Of a stretch of DNA of 64,000 bases, positions 9,175-18,417 are shown in pieces. Positions within the stretch are counted from its first letter, which is position 1. Each line of letters starts with the position of its first letter. The stretch comes from Thiocapsa sp. (lineage in GTDB: Bacteria; Pseudomonadota; Gammaproteobacteria; Chromatiales; Chromatiaceae), in the NCBI RefSeq assembly GCF_018399035.1, contig NZ_CP073760.1, positions 992,001-1,056,000 on the forward strand. The letters are read 5' to 3'. Below the pieces are notes generated by a model that saw nothing but the letters and a program-made list of their open reading frames with translations, was not told the DNA's origin and did no database searches. Both the position numbers and the translations under genes were made by a program.

Positions 9175-10820
9175 TGTCCACCTATGCATTCGATTCCTCA
9201 GATTTACCGGATATATTTAAACGCTATCCCCAGGGCTCCGATGCGTCGGATCCGCAGGATGCAGGGCAACGTGCAGATATAAAGAATCCCGCAATTCGAC
9301 TTTTTGGACGGAGATTTTACAAAGATCAAACGCCAGTCGAGTATCTATCGGAATTTCTGCTCGTCTTTTCATCCCCGAAGAAAGAAGACGGGCAAGGCGC
9401 CTTCGAATTTAATTTGTATCTGGAGGATGGCGCGTCACCTATCTATTGGCCTGAAAATCGGATAGCTTTAAAGCTGTTTTCTTTTTTTCCTTCATCGAAG
9501 CTGGAAACGCGGCATCCAGTTCATCGAATTGAGTATCTTAATTCAATCGAGGCTTTTAAATCCAGGGTTCTAGGCAGTGCTGACCAAAAAGACGAAGCTG
9601 TGCGCCTCGTGCAAAGCCTTTTCGCGGGTTTCGTCGGAGTAGCAAAGAACCGAACCTGGGTGACATATACATTTTTGCCCGCTGCTGCGGCTTTGCTCGC
9701 GCGGGAAGTTACATGGCAACATCCAGCAGCGCTCAAGGCCAAAAAAGGGCCAGTTAAGGACTGGGAGTCCGCATCAAAGTACTTTGACAGCAATACCAGA
9801 AACTTTCTTGGACGTGGTGGGGAACTCTTGTTTTTACAGTTATCCAGTCTTTTTTCAAAAGAGGATAGCCCTGAACTTAAAAGCCTGCTTTCTCAGAGCG
9901 AGTATCAGCATTTATCCGAATACAGATTGCAGGATCTTCGTAAACGATTGGAATCGGCATTGAAGTTCATCCTCGATGATGCGGTTTCACAGATAGATCA
10001 GTTGGTCAAGTTTGTCGAGAGTGTGGTCGGGCCATATGAAACTGATAGAGTGAAAAAGGGCTCCCATTTGGCGTGGGTTCCCGTTTCGACGGAGATCGAA
10101 GCGTTCTTATTTGCTTCTGAGATGCTTAATGTTTGCGAGTCGCGCTTAAGTTCTCTTGAGAAGTTGGAGTTCCTGCAAGCCTTGTGCTGCATGCAGGTTA
10201 TGAGAAGCCTATGTTCTCAGGCTCGAAGAATCGATGATCAAGCAGGGAAGACATTCGGTTTTTTTGGAAACTACGCTTGGATCGTGTCGGATCCTGAACT
10301 AACACCTGGAGAAGCTGGACGCCGCTTGTCCGAGGAATCTTACGCAGGGGTCGAAGCAATGTTGTTTCGAGCGCTTCGATCACCTCTGTTGTACCACGAA
10401 GGAGTTCCACCGAAGGAAGCTGATCTTACGCACGGTGATGACAACTGCTATCGCTTATTTAGGAAGTTCGGAAAAGAGGTAGGAATTGTTATCCCTCGGC
10501 ATGGGCGAGGACAACGTTTTGTCTTGAACACGTATCTGACTCGACTGCTGGTGGCCGCACTTCTAAGGCCCGGCGAAAGAATCAGGCTGTCGGATTTTTA
10601 TCTTCGCGTGTTTTCGCATTATGGAATTGCGCTCGGTGTCGCTCCATTGAATACTGCGCGCGAGTGGTCAGCTCATGGTTCGCGACATAGAGAGAAGATT
10701 TATTCCGTCGATGTCAGTACTGATTGGATCGAGGAAGCTCTACAGCAAGGTGGGTTCTTGATCGAGCTGTCTGATGCGGTTTCGATTGTTCACAATCCCG
10801 ACGGAAACAGCGAGGCGTAG
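9174..10820 (+). CDS. sspG: SspG/DptG-type PT-dependent restriction protein
   Basis: A 548-residue protein whose ATG shares its A with the sspF stop codon (TGATG). No catalytic motif stands out by eye. It is moderately AT-rich like sspF and contains several helical stretches. The call rests on its place between a DptF-type and a DptH-type gene with overlapping or near-overlapping junctions, the invariant F-G-H order in dnd and ssp restriction cassettes, and a plausible length. In the family, G acts in complex with F and H. It ends two nt before sspH, consistent with one transcript. Confidence 0.7.
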   Translation: MSTYAFDSSDLPDIFKRYPQGSDASDPQDAGQRADIKNPAIRLFGRRFYKDQTPVEYLSEFLLVFSSPKKEDGQGAFEFNLYLEDGASPIYWPENRIALKLFSFFPSSKLETRHPVHRIEYLNSIEAFKSRVLGSADQKDEAVRLVQSLFAGFVGVAKNRTWVTYTFLPAAAALLAREVTWQHPAALKAKKGPVKDWESASKYFDSNTRNFLGRGGELLFLQLSSLFSKEDSPELKSLLSQSEYQHLSEYRLQDLRKRLESALKFILDDAVSQIDQLVKFVESVVGPYETDRVKKGSHLAWVPVSTEIEAFLFASEMLNVCESRLSSLEKLEFLQALCCMQVMRSLCSQARRIDDQAGKTFGFFGNYAWIVSDPELTPGEAGRRLSEESYAGVEAMLFRALRSPLLYHEGVPPKEADLTHGDDNCYRLFRKFGKEVGIVIPRHGRGQRFVLNTYLTRLLVAALLRPGERIRLSDFYLRVFSHYGIALGVAPLNTAREWSAHGSRHREKIYSVDVSTDWIEEALQQGGFLIELSDAVSIVHNPDGNSEA

Positions 10821-10822
10821 GG

Positions 10823-13800
10823 ATGAATCTATTCGTCGACAGCCTTACCGTATATCTCACAGGTGAGTGGGATCGAGTACTTCACGAGGAGGACGGTCCG
10901 AGGGAAGCCCGGTTTGTCGTTCAAAGTCTTTCTCCCACCACCACCTTTTCTCTTTTCGCTGCATTGCAAGAGCACCAGAAGAAATGGCTCAGTCAAGCCA
11001 AGATTGACTGTTACTTTAAGGTGGCAACAGGATTATGGAAAGACTGGGGTGGCGACTCTCGGCGTTCCGAGTTTGACAGGGAGATGCTTTCGTTCGGCGG
11101 AAAACCTGCAGGTCACAAAGACGGATGGATCGATCTGGAAGACAAATTGACATGGTATCGTGGAAGAACGCGTTCACCTGGTTCGGATGGTCTGGTGATT
11201 GTCTTGCTCGGACTTAACCACGCCACAGACCAAGGGGGTTTGGCGGATTTTCATCGGGTCGATGAGGGTCGTATCTGGCGGATTATGGAGTATGGGTTCG
11301 CACCTTGGATCGAGCGCATCAATGCCAATCTCGGACTCTCCGCAAGTGCGATGGAGATCGAGCGCTTCGACGCAGTCTTACAGGATCTTTTTCGTACAAG
11401 ACCGCTTCAGCTGGAACGTCTATCCAACTTCCTACAAAACGAGGTGATCGGCGACGGGAACGACATCTATGCGCTCTCGGATGTCGTTGCTCGTTTCTAT
11501 GCCAAATTGCCGTTCTGGGAGATCCCTCCGTTCTTCGACGTGCAGCCGAGTCGGAAGAGCACTGGGCTTCTTAAGGATGCCGCAACCTTTATTTCCCATC
11601 AGCGGTTCAAAACAGCCTCGGAGCAGAAGAAGGCTTGGAAGAAGATCCAGGAGGCTCTCGACGAGGATCGGCTTGATCTGCCGCAGACGCTGGACGGTTT
11701 GTCGCTGTACGACAGCCCGAAGGCGTTTTCCGAAACCCTGTTCGCCTTCATCCACGAGGCGGATACCAATGCGCGCGAACGGCTGCTGCAAACCGATCTC
11801 GGGTCCGTGCTGCGTTTGCTTAAAACGAAAACCAAGGAGGGGAAGGACGCCACGCCCAAAAAACCGGTCAACCTGAACGGCCAAAGTCTCGATGCCTTTC
11901 TGCAGGCGATCTGGCTGACCCTATTGGAGTTTCAAAAGCGCCGGGGCAGCAGTGCGCTGGCCGAGACACTCGCCGCGGTTCGGATCGAGCTGGTGACCTT
12001 CAGGCATGACCTTCAGGCGGACGAAGACGCCGGTCTCGGGAAGGAATTGTTGGCGAAGGAGCTCTTGCAAGGCTGTCTCGGCGGCATCGTCGAGGTGTTG
12101 GAGCGGGTCGAGTGGCGCTTGCCGATCGATGGAGATCAGGTCGGCGCTGCGCGCGATGAATGGGGACGGGTGATCCCGATCTGCATGACTCTGGACCTGG
12201 ACGGCGTAACCTACGGGGCCAACCGTGGGCGGCCGCATCTGCACTTTAAGGTGATCCTGGAGACCGAGGACGGGGAGGGCGACATGACGCGGCCCTTCCA
12301 CTGGTCAATCGGACCGACCCAGCCGGAACGGGTGCGGCGCCTCTGTGCGAAGACGGTGCTGGAGCGTTGGGACGAAGCGGCGCATCCGCATCGGATCTTG
12401 CCGGCATTTCGCATCCCGTCGGTGGTGATGACGGCGCTTTACTATGCTGCCGACGAAGACGAGGCAAATCGGCTGGTGAGTCAGGCGCTCAACGAGCTGA
12501 GCGTGGTCGATCTCCTGGACGGGGTGTCTCAGGATCTGTTCGATCCAGCCTTGTGGCAGGGCGTGCTGACCCTCTCCGGGGCCTATCGGAACTGGCTGAA
12601 ACGCTCGGTCGAGCAGGGCTATTACCAGGCGATTACACACGATTTCTTGCCTGTGCTGCAGGCCTATCTGGCGCTGGCCGAGCAGGTGCTCGATCCGACG
12701 CTGTGCGGCAGCAGCGAGCTGCTGCGACGCCTCTACAAGGCCTTCCTGCTGGTCGACGAGGAGATGGCCCCGAACGACGGCTTTCTGCGCTCGGCGATCG
12801 TCTGGGGGATCAGCCCGTCGGTGTTGGAGCTGACCTTCGCACGCCAACGCTTCCTGTGCGACGGCTTTCCGGAGGCCGCGGCCGAGCTGGCGCTGGGTCA
12901 CGACGGCAAGTCCGCCTTCAACCAGCTCCTGAAGCTGGCCGAGATCCATCGGCCGCTGGCCGGCCTGGTGGTGGATCAGACCGGGCGTCTCTCGGCGGAG
13001 ATCAAATCCTTCGGTCTGCTGCATCATCTCGGGCCGGAGCGTGACGGCGAGAAGAGCCTGGCGGTGCAGACGCTGCTGCGCGAGGAGGAGAGCGACGACG
13101 ACGAGAATGTCTCCGAGATCACCCGCCCCACCGAGGAGAGCGAGGTGGTGGTTCGGGTGTTGGAGGATTATCGCCAGCTCTATCCGTTCGCCGAGGACGG
13201 GATGCGCATCCTGGCCCTGCATGTCGAGGAGCTGGGCACCATCCTCTCCGGGGTGGATCGCTTCCTGCGCGCCTATCTGAAGAGCACCCCGCGCGATTGG
13301 CCGGCCTTTCATTGCGAGGTGATGGTCTACTCGACATCTTCCTCGCCGATGGCGATGGAGAGCCGGCTGTCGGCCTGGCGCCACCAGCTCGCCGAGGCGC
13401 ATCGCGAGAGCGGGCGGCCCCTGGTGTTGTCGGTCGGTCATCGGTTTGCGCCGGATCGGGGGCGGATGGTCGACCTGCTGGCGCAGGAGCGCCGGCTCTA
13501 CGACATCGCCTTCCTGTTTCATTTTCTCGAAGGCGAGCTGACCGGCAAGGCCGAGCCGGCGTTGCCGTTCCAGTTCGATTTCAACGCCAGCAACATCGGA
13601 CAATTTCCGATCTGCGAGTATCCGCGCCCCATCCAGGCCGGCGACCCCTGGCGTCGGCAGAGCCTGCTGAGCAATCGGCGTCTGCAGATCCAGACACGCC
13701 ATGCGGACCTCTCGGCGCGTCTGCGCAATGATCTGAATCCGCATAAAGATCATCTGATCTTCGGCCAGATCGACTACTCGCCTTGGCAGGAGGTGGTGGA

Positions 13801-16627
13801 GGCGCTGCATGCCAAGGCGCAATGGGTCGCCTGCATCGATCCTTTCGTGGACAAACGTCTGCTGCGCACGGGGGAGGGGGACGAGCGGCGCAAGATCGTC
13901 GGCTTTACCTCCGGGCTGGGCGACTACGGCGAGCTGAATCTCTCGATCTCGACGCAGCAGGACACCTTGGCGCAGCTTGCCGGTCTGGTGCGCGGTCAGT
14001 TGGCGGGCCTCATGCCCTATCAGGACAAGGCCGCGCTGGACAACATGGCGGCCAAGGTGGTGAACGAGGCCGAGGAGGTGATCGGTCTCTCGGCGCTGCG
14101 GGCGGTGGTCGGCGACAGCGAGCGTGTGCGCGAGGTGGTCGGCTTCGCCGCGATCCGGCGCGCCCTGGCGGTGCCGACGGCGGCCATGTCGCAGCTGCTG
14201 CCGGTCGATTCGCTGCTGCACTGGTTTGCGGGCAGTGATGTTACTCACCGTCCGGATCTGTTGCAGTTGTCCCTGATCCCGCGCGAGAACGATCTGCCGC
14301 TGCTGCATGCGGTCGTGATCGAGTGCAAGTTCGCGCAACAGAACCCCGCGCATCTGCTCAAGGCGAGCGACCAGGTCCAGGAGGGTCTCGCGCACCTGAT
14401 GCCGCTGCTGGCGCCCAATCGCAATGATTTGCGACGGGTGAGCTTCGATCGACGCTACTGGTGGGCGCAACTGCAACGCGCGGTGACCTCGCGGGCGGTC
14501 GTGCAACTCTCGGAGATCGAGTGGCGCAAGCTCGATCGGGCCTTGGAGAACCTGGCCGAGGGGTATTTCGAGATGTCCTGGCAGGGCGCCATCTTCACCT
14601 TCTGGACCAACGAAGCCGGTCCGGTGCCCGTGTTGACCCCGATGGCACTGCCGCCGGGCGTAGTCGCGGCGCCGTTCACCGTACCGGACGATTTCGCGGT
14701 CTGGCACGTAGCGCTCGGCCATGAGGGGCTGACCGCACTGTTCGCGGAGGATGCACCGCAGGGCTCGGTCGCCTTGGGCGAGCAGCGGATTGCCATTCGC
14801 TCGACGGTCAAGCGTGCAGATCATGAAGAGGCGGAGCCGGCCGAGGTCCGGCCTGATGCCGCGCAGGTCGAGGCTGCGGATCGGCCGTCCGTCGAGCGCG
14901 CAGGGGTCTCGGTCGCGTCGCCTGCGACGGACGGAACGGAGACGTCCGTGACCGAGACGCCGATTCGGGTGGTGCGGCGGAGCGTGATTCCGCCGGCCTC
15001 GCGCGACGAGGACACGCGGGTTGTCGCGTCGGGCGAGAAGGCCGATCGTGCGTCGAATCTGACGGCGCCCGACGCCCCGATTACCGCGCCCGTGGGATCC
15101 GAAGCCGCGGAAACTGTTCCCGATGTCTCGGGTGGTGTCGTACGGCGGATCATGCGCTGGCCGTTGTTCGGACGAAAGACCGGTGAAGGGGAGACTGAGC
15201 CCGCACCGACGAGTGATCCCGGGATCCCGAAGGAGTCGGGGAGGGAACATGTGGTTCGGCGCATGGAGCCGTTGAAACCTGCGGTGAAGGTGCCGCCGGT
15301 CGACACGGTGCGATACGGTCGCGAGGCGACGGTGCCCGTCCATGGCGCGTCGAACGACGGGGGCTGGGATCCCGAGCGGATGGTGGCAACCCCGCCAGGT
15401 GTGGGATCACCCGCGCCGGCCGGGCCGGCCGTGATGTCGAATCAGGGGACATCGACGGCTACGGTCAAGGTCGATCCAATCCTCAAGAGCCCGCCGCCTG
15501 CGGCCGACCCGGTTCCGGAAAAAATCCTGATCGGCACCCGGAGCAACGGGGAACCGGTCTTTTGGCATTACGGGCACCCGGATCTCCTGAATCGCCATCT
15601 ATTGGCCTTCGGCTCGCCCGGATCGGGTAAGACCTACGGGATTCAGTGTCTTCTCTCGGAGATGGCTGGGCAAAGACTCCGATCCCTGATCATCGACTAC
15701 ACGGATGGTTTTCTACCTGACCAGGTCGAACCACGTTTCACTGAGATTGCTAAGCCGCTAAATCATTACGTGGTTCATAAAAAATTACCGTTGAACCCAT
15801 TTCGACGTCAACAACAGATCATTGATCCAAACTTGCCTCCTTTCCAGGAGAATAACTATCAGGTGGCCTCGCGCGTAGCAAGCATCTTCAAATCAGTTTA
15901 CGAGAGTATGGGCGACCAACAAATGTCGTCCCTGGTGAGAGTTATTGAGGCCGGCCTAACGGATGATCCCTCGTTTGCCCTCGCAAAACTTTCGACACGC
16001 CTGCGAGAAGATGGTCAATATGGCGATAGCTTGGCCAACAAGCTTGAACCTTTTATTAAGTCGGAGGCTTTCCGCGAAGGCACCGAATCGGCGTGGGAGG
16101 GCATGCTTTCGTCCCCTGATCGATGGGTCCATATCATGCAACTCAAAGGACTTGGAAAGGAAATTCAGCGTTTGGTCACAGAGTTCGTTTTGTGGGATCT
16201 TTACGACTACGCCACCATGACAGGTAGCAAAAACCGGCCTATTCCGGTTGTGCTTGATGAGATTCAGAACCTCGACCATCGTAGCGATTCACCGATCGAC
16301 AAGATGCTGCGTGAGGGACGAAAATTTGGCCTGTCAATGATCCTTGCTACCCAGACCACTAGTCAGTTCAATCAGGAACAGCGCGATCGTCTGTTTATGG
16401 CTGGTCACAAGCTGATATTTAAGCCGGCGGAGACCGAGATCGACCGTTTCGCCATCCTGCTGAGCCAAGCCACCGCCGATTCCAAGGCCGAATGGAGCCA
16501 ACGCCTCGCCAAGCTTAGCAAAGGTCAATGTTGGTCGCTGGGCGGGGTGCTGACATCGAGCGGTGGGCTCCAGACGAAACCCCTGTTGGTGAAGGTGACG
16601 GCGCTAGAAAGCCGGGAGTTTGGGTAG
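10823..16627 (+). CDS. sspH: SspH/DptH-type restriction protein with candidate nuclease motif and HerA/FtsK-type ATPase domain
   Basis: A protein of 1934 residues. The C-terminus has a HerA/FtsK-like motor: Walker A GSPGSGKT at 1597-1604, then SLIIDYTDGF, and Walker B PVVLDEIQNL with D1812-E1813. Upstream, PDLLQLSLIP followed by LLHAVVIECKF (E1167-C1168-K1169) has the D...E-x-K layout of a PD-(D/E)XK nuclease core, a plausible DNA-cutting site. Residues about 1330-1560 are a low-complexity linker rich in Pro, Ala, Glu and Arg. DptH/SspH is the translocase subunit of the F-G-H complex that acts on DNA lacking PT. Base composition is mosaic: AT-rich at 10823-11600, very GC-rich at 11700-15650 (43 G/C in 60 bases at 12841-12900), then AT-richer again in the motor domain. 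It is the last gene of the cassette. Confidence 0.8.
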   Translation: MNLFVDSLTVYLTGEWDRVLHEEDGPREARFVVQSLSPTTTFSLFAALQEHQKKWLSQAKIDCYFKVATGLWKDWGGDSRRSEFDREMLSFGGKPAGHKDGWIDLEDKLTWYRGRTRSPGSDGLVIVLLGLNHATDQGGLADFHRVDEGRIWRIMEYGFAPWIERINANLGLSASAMEIERFDAVLQDLFRTRPLQLERLSNFLQNEVIGDGNDIYALSDVVARFYAKLPFWEIPPFFDVQPSRKSTGLLKDAATFISHQRFKTASEQKKAWKKIQEALDEDRLDLPQTLDGLSLYDSPKAFSETLFAFIHEADTNARERLLQTDLGSVLRLLKTKTKEGKDATPKKPVNLNGQSLDAFLQAIWLTLLEFQKRRGSSALAETLAAVRIELVTFRHDLQADEDAGLGKELLAKELLQGCLGGIVEVLERVEWRLPIDGDQVGAARDEWGRVIPICMTLDLDGVTYGANRGRPHLHFKVILETEDGEGDMTRPFHWSIGPTQPERVRRLCAKTVLERWDEAAHPHRILPAFRIPSVVMTALYYAADEDEANRLVSQALNELSVVDLLDGVSQDLFDPALWQGVLTLSGAYRNWLKRSVEQGYYQAITHDFLPVLQAYLALAEQVLDPTLCGSSELLRRLYKAFLLVDEEMAPNDGFLRSAIVWGISPSVLELTFARQRFLCDGFPEAAAELALGHDGKSAFNQLLKLAEIHRPLAGLVVDQTGRLSAEIKSFGLLHHLGPERDGEKSLAVQTLLREEESDDDENVSEITRPTEESEVVVRVLEDYRQLYPFAEDGMRILALHVEELGTILSGVDRFLRAYLKSTPRDWPAFHCEVMVYSTSSSPMAMESRLSAWRHQLAEAHRESGRPLVLSVGHRFAPDRGRMVDLLAQERRLYDIAFLFHFLEGELTGKAEPALPFQFDFNASNIGQFPICEYPRPIQAGDPWRRQSLLSNRRLQIQTRHADLSARLRNDLNPHKDHLIFGQIDYSPWQEVVEALHAKAQWVACIDPFVDKRLLRTGEGDERRKIVGFTSGLGDYGELNLSISTQQDTLAQLAGLVRGQLAGLMPYQDKAALDNMAAKVVNEAEEVIGLSALRAVVGDSERVREVVGFAAIRRALAVPTAAMSQLLPVDSLLHWFAGSDVTHRPDLLQLSLIPRENDLPLLHAVVIECKFAQQNPAHLLKASDQVQEGLAHLMPLLAPNRNDLRRVSFDRRYWWAQLQRAVTSRAVVQLSEIEWRKLDRALENLAEGYFEMSWQGAIFTFWTNEAGPVPVLTPMALPPGVVAAPFTVPDDFAVWHVALGHEGLTALFAEDAPQGSVALGEQRIAIRSTVKRADHEEAEPAEVRPDAAQVEAADRPSVERAGVSVASPATDGTETSVTETPIRVVRRSVIPPASRDEDTRVVASGEKADRASNLTAPDAPITAPVGSEAAETVPDVSGGVVRRIMRWPLFGRKTGEGETEPAPTSDPGIPKESGREHVVRRMEPLKPAVKVPPVDTVRYGREATVPVHGASNDGGWDPERMVATPPGVGSPAPAGPAVMSNQGTSTATVKVDPILKSPPPAADPVPEKILIGTRSNGEPVFWHYGHPDLLNRHLLAFGSPGSGKTYGIQCLLSEMAGQRLRSLIIDYTDGFLPDQVEPRFTEIAKPLNHYVVHKKLPLNPFRRQQQIIDPNLPPFQENNYQVASRVASIFKSVYESMGDQQMSSLVRVIEAGLTDDPSFALAKLSTRLREDGQYGDSLANKLEPFIKSEAFREGTESAWEGMLSSPDRWVHIMQLKGLGKEIQRLVTEFVLWDLYDYATMTGSKNRPIPVVLDEIQNLDHRSDSPIDKMLREGRKFGLSMILATQTTSQFNQEQRDRLFMAGHKLIFKPAETEIDRFAILLSQATADSKAEWSQRLAKLSKGQCWSLGGVLTSSGGLQTKPLLVKVTALESREFG

Positions 16628-16785
16628 GGCGTCTGTAACTTCTTAATCGCCCGAGGCAAACTGTCGAGGCGGTACTCGGTGTTCGGCGTTTAGACGAAGA
16701 TGTCGGCAGTGCCTCAACCATCAAGCGCAGCTCCGGTGTGGTCACAGGCGTACCCGGACAAAATCGATCCGCTGAGGTGATACAA

Positions 16786-17034
16786 ATGAACCCCAGAGTA
16801 ACAACCGTTACCTCGCTTCCAGATTACAAGCTGCATTTGGAGTTCGGCAGCGGTGAGACGGGAGTGTACGATTGCTCTGGTCTTCTCGACATCGGTGTAT
16901 TCAAGGAGCTGCAAGACACGAATTATTTTAAAACCGTAAAAATCATGGATGGCACAGTGTCTTGGCCGCATGAACAGGACATTTGTCCCGACACTCTGTA
17001 TTTGGAATCAATGAAAACAACCGAGCCCGGATGA
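16786..17034 (+). CDS. DUF2442 domain protein
   Basis: An 82-residue protein starting at the ATG at 16786, with GAGGTG six nt upstream; the in-frame ATG 48 nt earlier has no such signal. It reads VTTVTSLPDYKLHLEF, then GVYDCSGLLDIGVFKEL, then TVSWPHEQDICPDTLY. This is the DUF2442 pattern, small proteins often paired with DUF4160 proteins in possible toxin-antitoxin pairs. No DUF4160 partner is visible here. The 158-base gap before it, after sspH, holds nothing else I can support. Confidence 0.75.
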   Translation: MNPRVTTVTSLPDYKLHLEFGSGETGVYDCSGLLDIGVFKELQDTNYFKTVKIMDGTVSWPHEQDICPDTLYLESMKTTEPG

Positions 17035-17048
17035 AAATGGTCAACCTG

Positions 17049-17072
17049 AGTGCCCGGGAGACCGCCGGATCG
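17049..17072 (+). pseudogene. Short Rpn-gene remnant left of the IS630 element
   Basis: Twenty-four bases encoding the core of LSARETAGS are identical to 18958-18981 inside the intact Rpn gene. The surrounding bases do not match. It looks like a relic of a second Rpn-type gene removed by rearrangement before or during the IS630 insertion. Confidence 0.45.
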
Positions 17073-17097
17073 GCCTTTGTTTACGAGGTCGGACGTA

Positions 17098-18266
17098 TAC
17101 CTCATATAGGCACAAGCTCACATTTTTTGAATGCCTGGAATTTCAGCGTGAGTAAAGAGTCCAGCTCCTTCTTGTGCGTGGTGTGCGTTTGTTTTAGGCA
17201 GTCGGTGATTGCAGTTCGGAACTCGGCGAAATTAGGATAGTATTTCGAGTAGAGCACTTCTTTCTTGACGAACTTCCACAACCTTTCGATCAGGTTCAAA
17301 TTCGGTGAATAGGTGGGAAGATAAAGCAGTTCGATATTCAGCTGCAAAGCCAGCGCTGTGACGATATTGCACTTCTGGTAGCGCGCATTGTCCATCACCA
17401 GCGTGATTGGCACGTCGAGATTCAGCATGGCAATGCGTCGCAACAGGTCGCAGACGCTTACCGCAGTGATATAGGTATCGTTCGTCACCATCACCAGTTC
17501 ATGCGTGATCGCGTTCAGCGCACCGAGCACGTTGAAACGTTTTCTCCCGGCGGAAGTCTTTAAAAAAAGGCGGGAGAATGACCACAGAATGCCGAGAAAG
17601 GCACCCATTACAAAGTGAGCAGCATCGACAAAAAAATAGCGCGTTTACCCTGTCTGGCTTCTTCGATGCGCGGCTCTAACTTATTGATAATAAACTGTTC
17701 TTGCTCCTCCGGATCGGCTTTCGAGGGGATGATTCCGACTCGTCTCGGAGCCATGCCGAGCGAATTGAGAAACCGCCCCACGGCGCTCGGACTGCGCTTG
17801 ATTCCCGTCAGCTCCTCGATCATGGCCGCCGCCTCGTTGATGGTCGCAGGCGGATGCGCGCGGAAATGGGCTTCGAGTCGATAGCGATGCTGCTCCAACT
17901 CGCTTATCGGGGCGTAGAAGTTGAGCTCCGTCAGCTTTTTGATACCACCGGACTGAAACATCCCTAGGTACTGCCGTAAGGTGTTGCTGGAAATTCCCGC
18001 GAGCCGACAAATCTCCCGGTGCGCAAGGCGCTTGGCTCTTCAGCCACAGCACCTCCATTCGCCTGCGCACCCTTGGGTGTGGATGCTCGTAACGCAACTT
18101 CTGTATTGTCTTCAAATCCTGCTCGGAGAACTCGATTCTGATCATCGTCTAAAAAACACTACAAGGCGGCCCGTCGGTAGCGATAAGTCTAACTCGAAGT
18201 TAAAATGTTATCGAGCATTGCTGAGAGTCGACATAAGGAAAGTTGCGTTTATGCCTATAAAAGGTA
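17098..18266 (-). mobile_element. IS630-family insertion sequence, about 1.17 kb
   Basis: The ends are imperfect inverted repeats. The left end begins TACCTCATATAGGCA at 17098; the right end, read on the minus strand from 18266, begins TACCTTTTATAGGCA. Both ends are flanked by TA (17096-17097 and 18267-18268), the target duplicated by IS630/mariner elements. The transposase lies on the minus strand. Size and target fit the family. The element separates the sspBCDFGH cassette from the Rpn gene and the second DUF4007-like module. Confidence 0.88.
17102..18145 (-). pseudogene. IS630 transposase, frameshifted
   Basis: Read on the minus strand, the N-terminus (MIRIEFSEQDLKTIQKL) runs in one frame to LWLKSQ near 18040. 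The rest of the HTH region (REICRLAGISSNTLRQYL) is in another frame, reached only by skipping one base, so an extra base inactivates the start. Farther on, the frame changes again at a run of seven T residues near 17630. A -1 slip there gives FFVDAAHFVMG, which carries the first catalytic Asp of the DDE triad. Then come LVMDNARYQKC (second Asp) and YSPNLNLIERLWKFVK (Glu). The T-run shift looks like a programmed frameshift; the upstream one looks like a genuine lesion. Confidence 0.82.
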
Positions 18267-18417
18267 TAGCGCATTCAGCGCGGTTTCCGAGAGCGTCGCG
18301 TTGAGCTCGACCCCGCAGGCCGTCGGGCCGGCGGAAGAGGACGACTGCAAGTCGTCTATCCCGGGGGGCGTCGCCGCTTCGCGACGGGTTTCACTGTCTT
18401 CTGCGAGAGAGCATGTC

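Noticed and set aside
12305..15343. A 1012-codon open frame on the minus strand within sspH
   Set aside because: It is a high-GC shadow: the plus-strand frame has DptH/HerA motifs and continues on both sides, while the minus-strand product is low-complexity with no family pattern.
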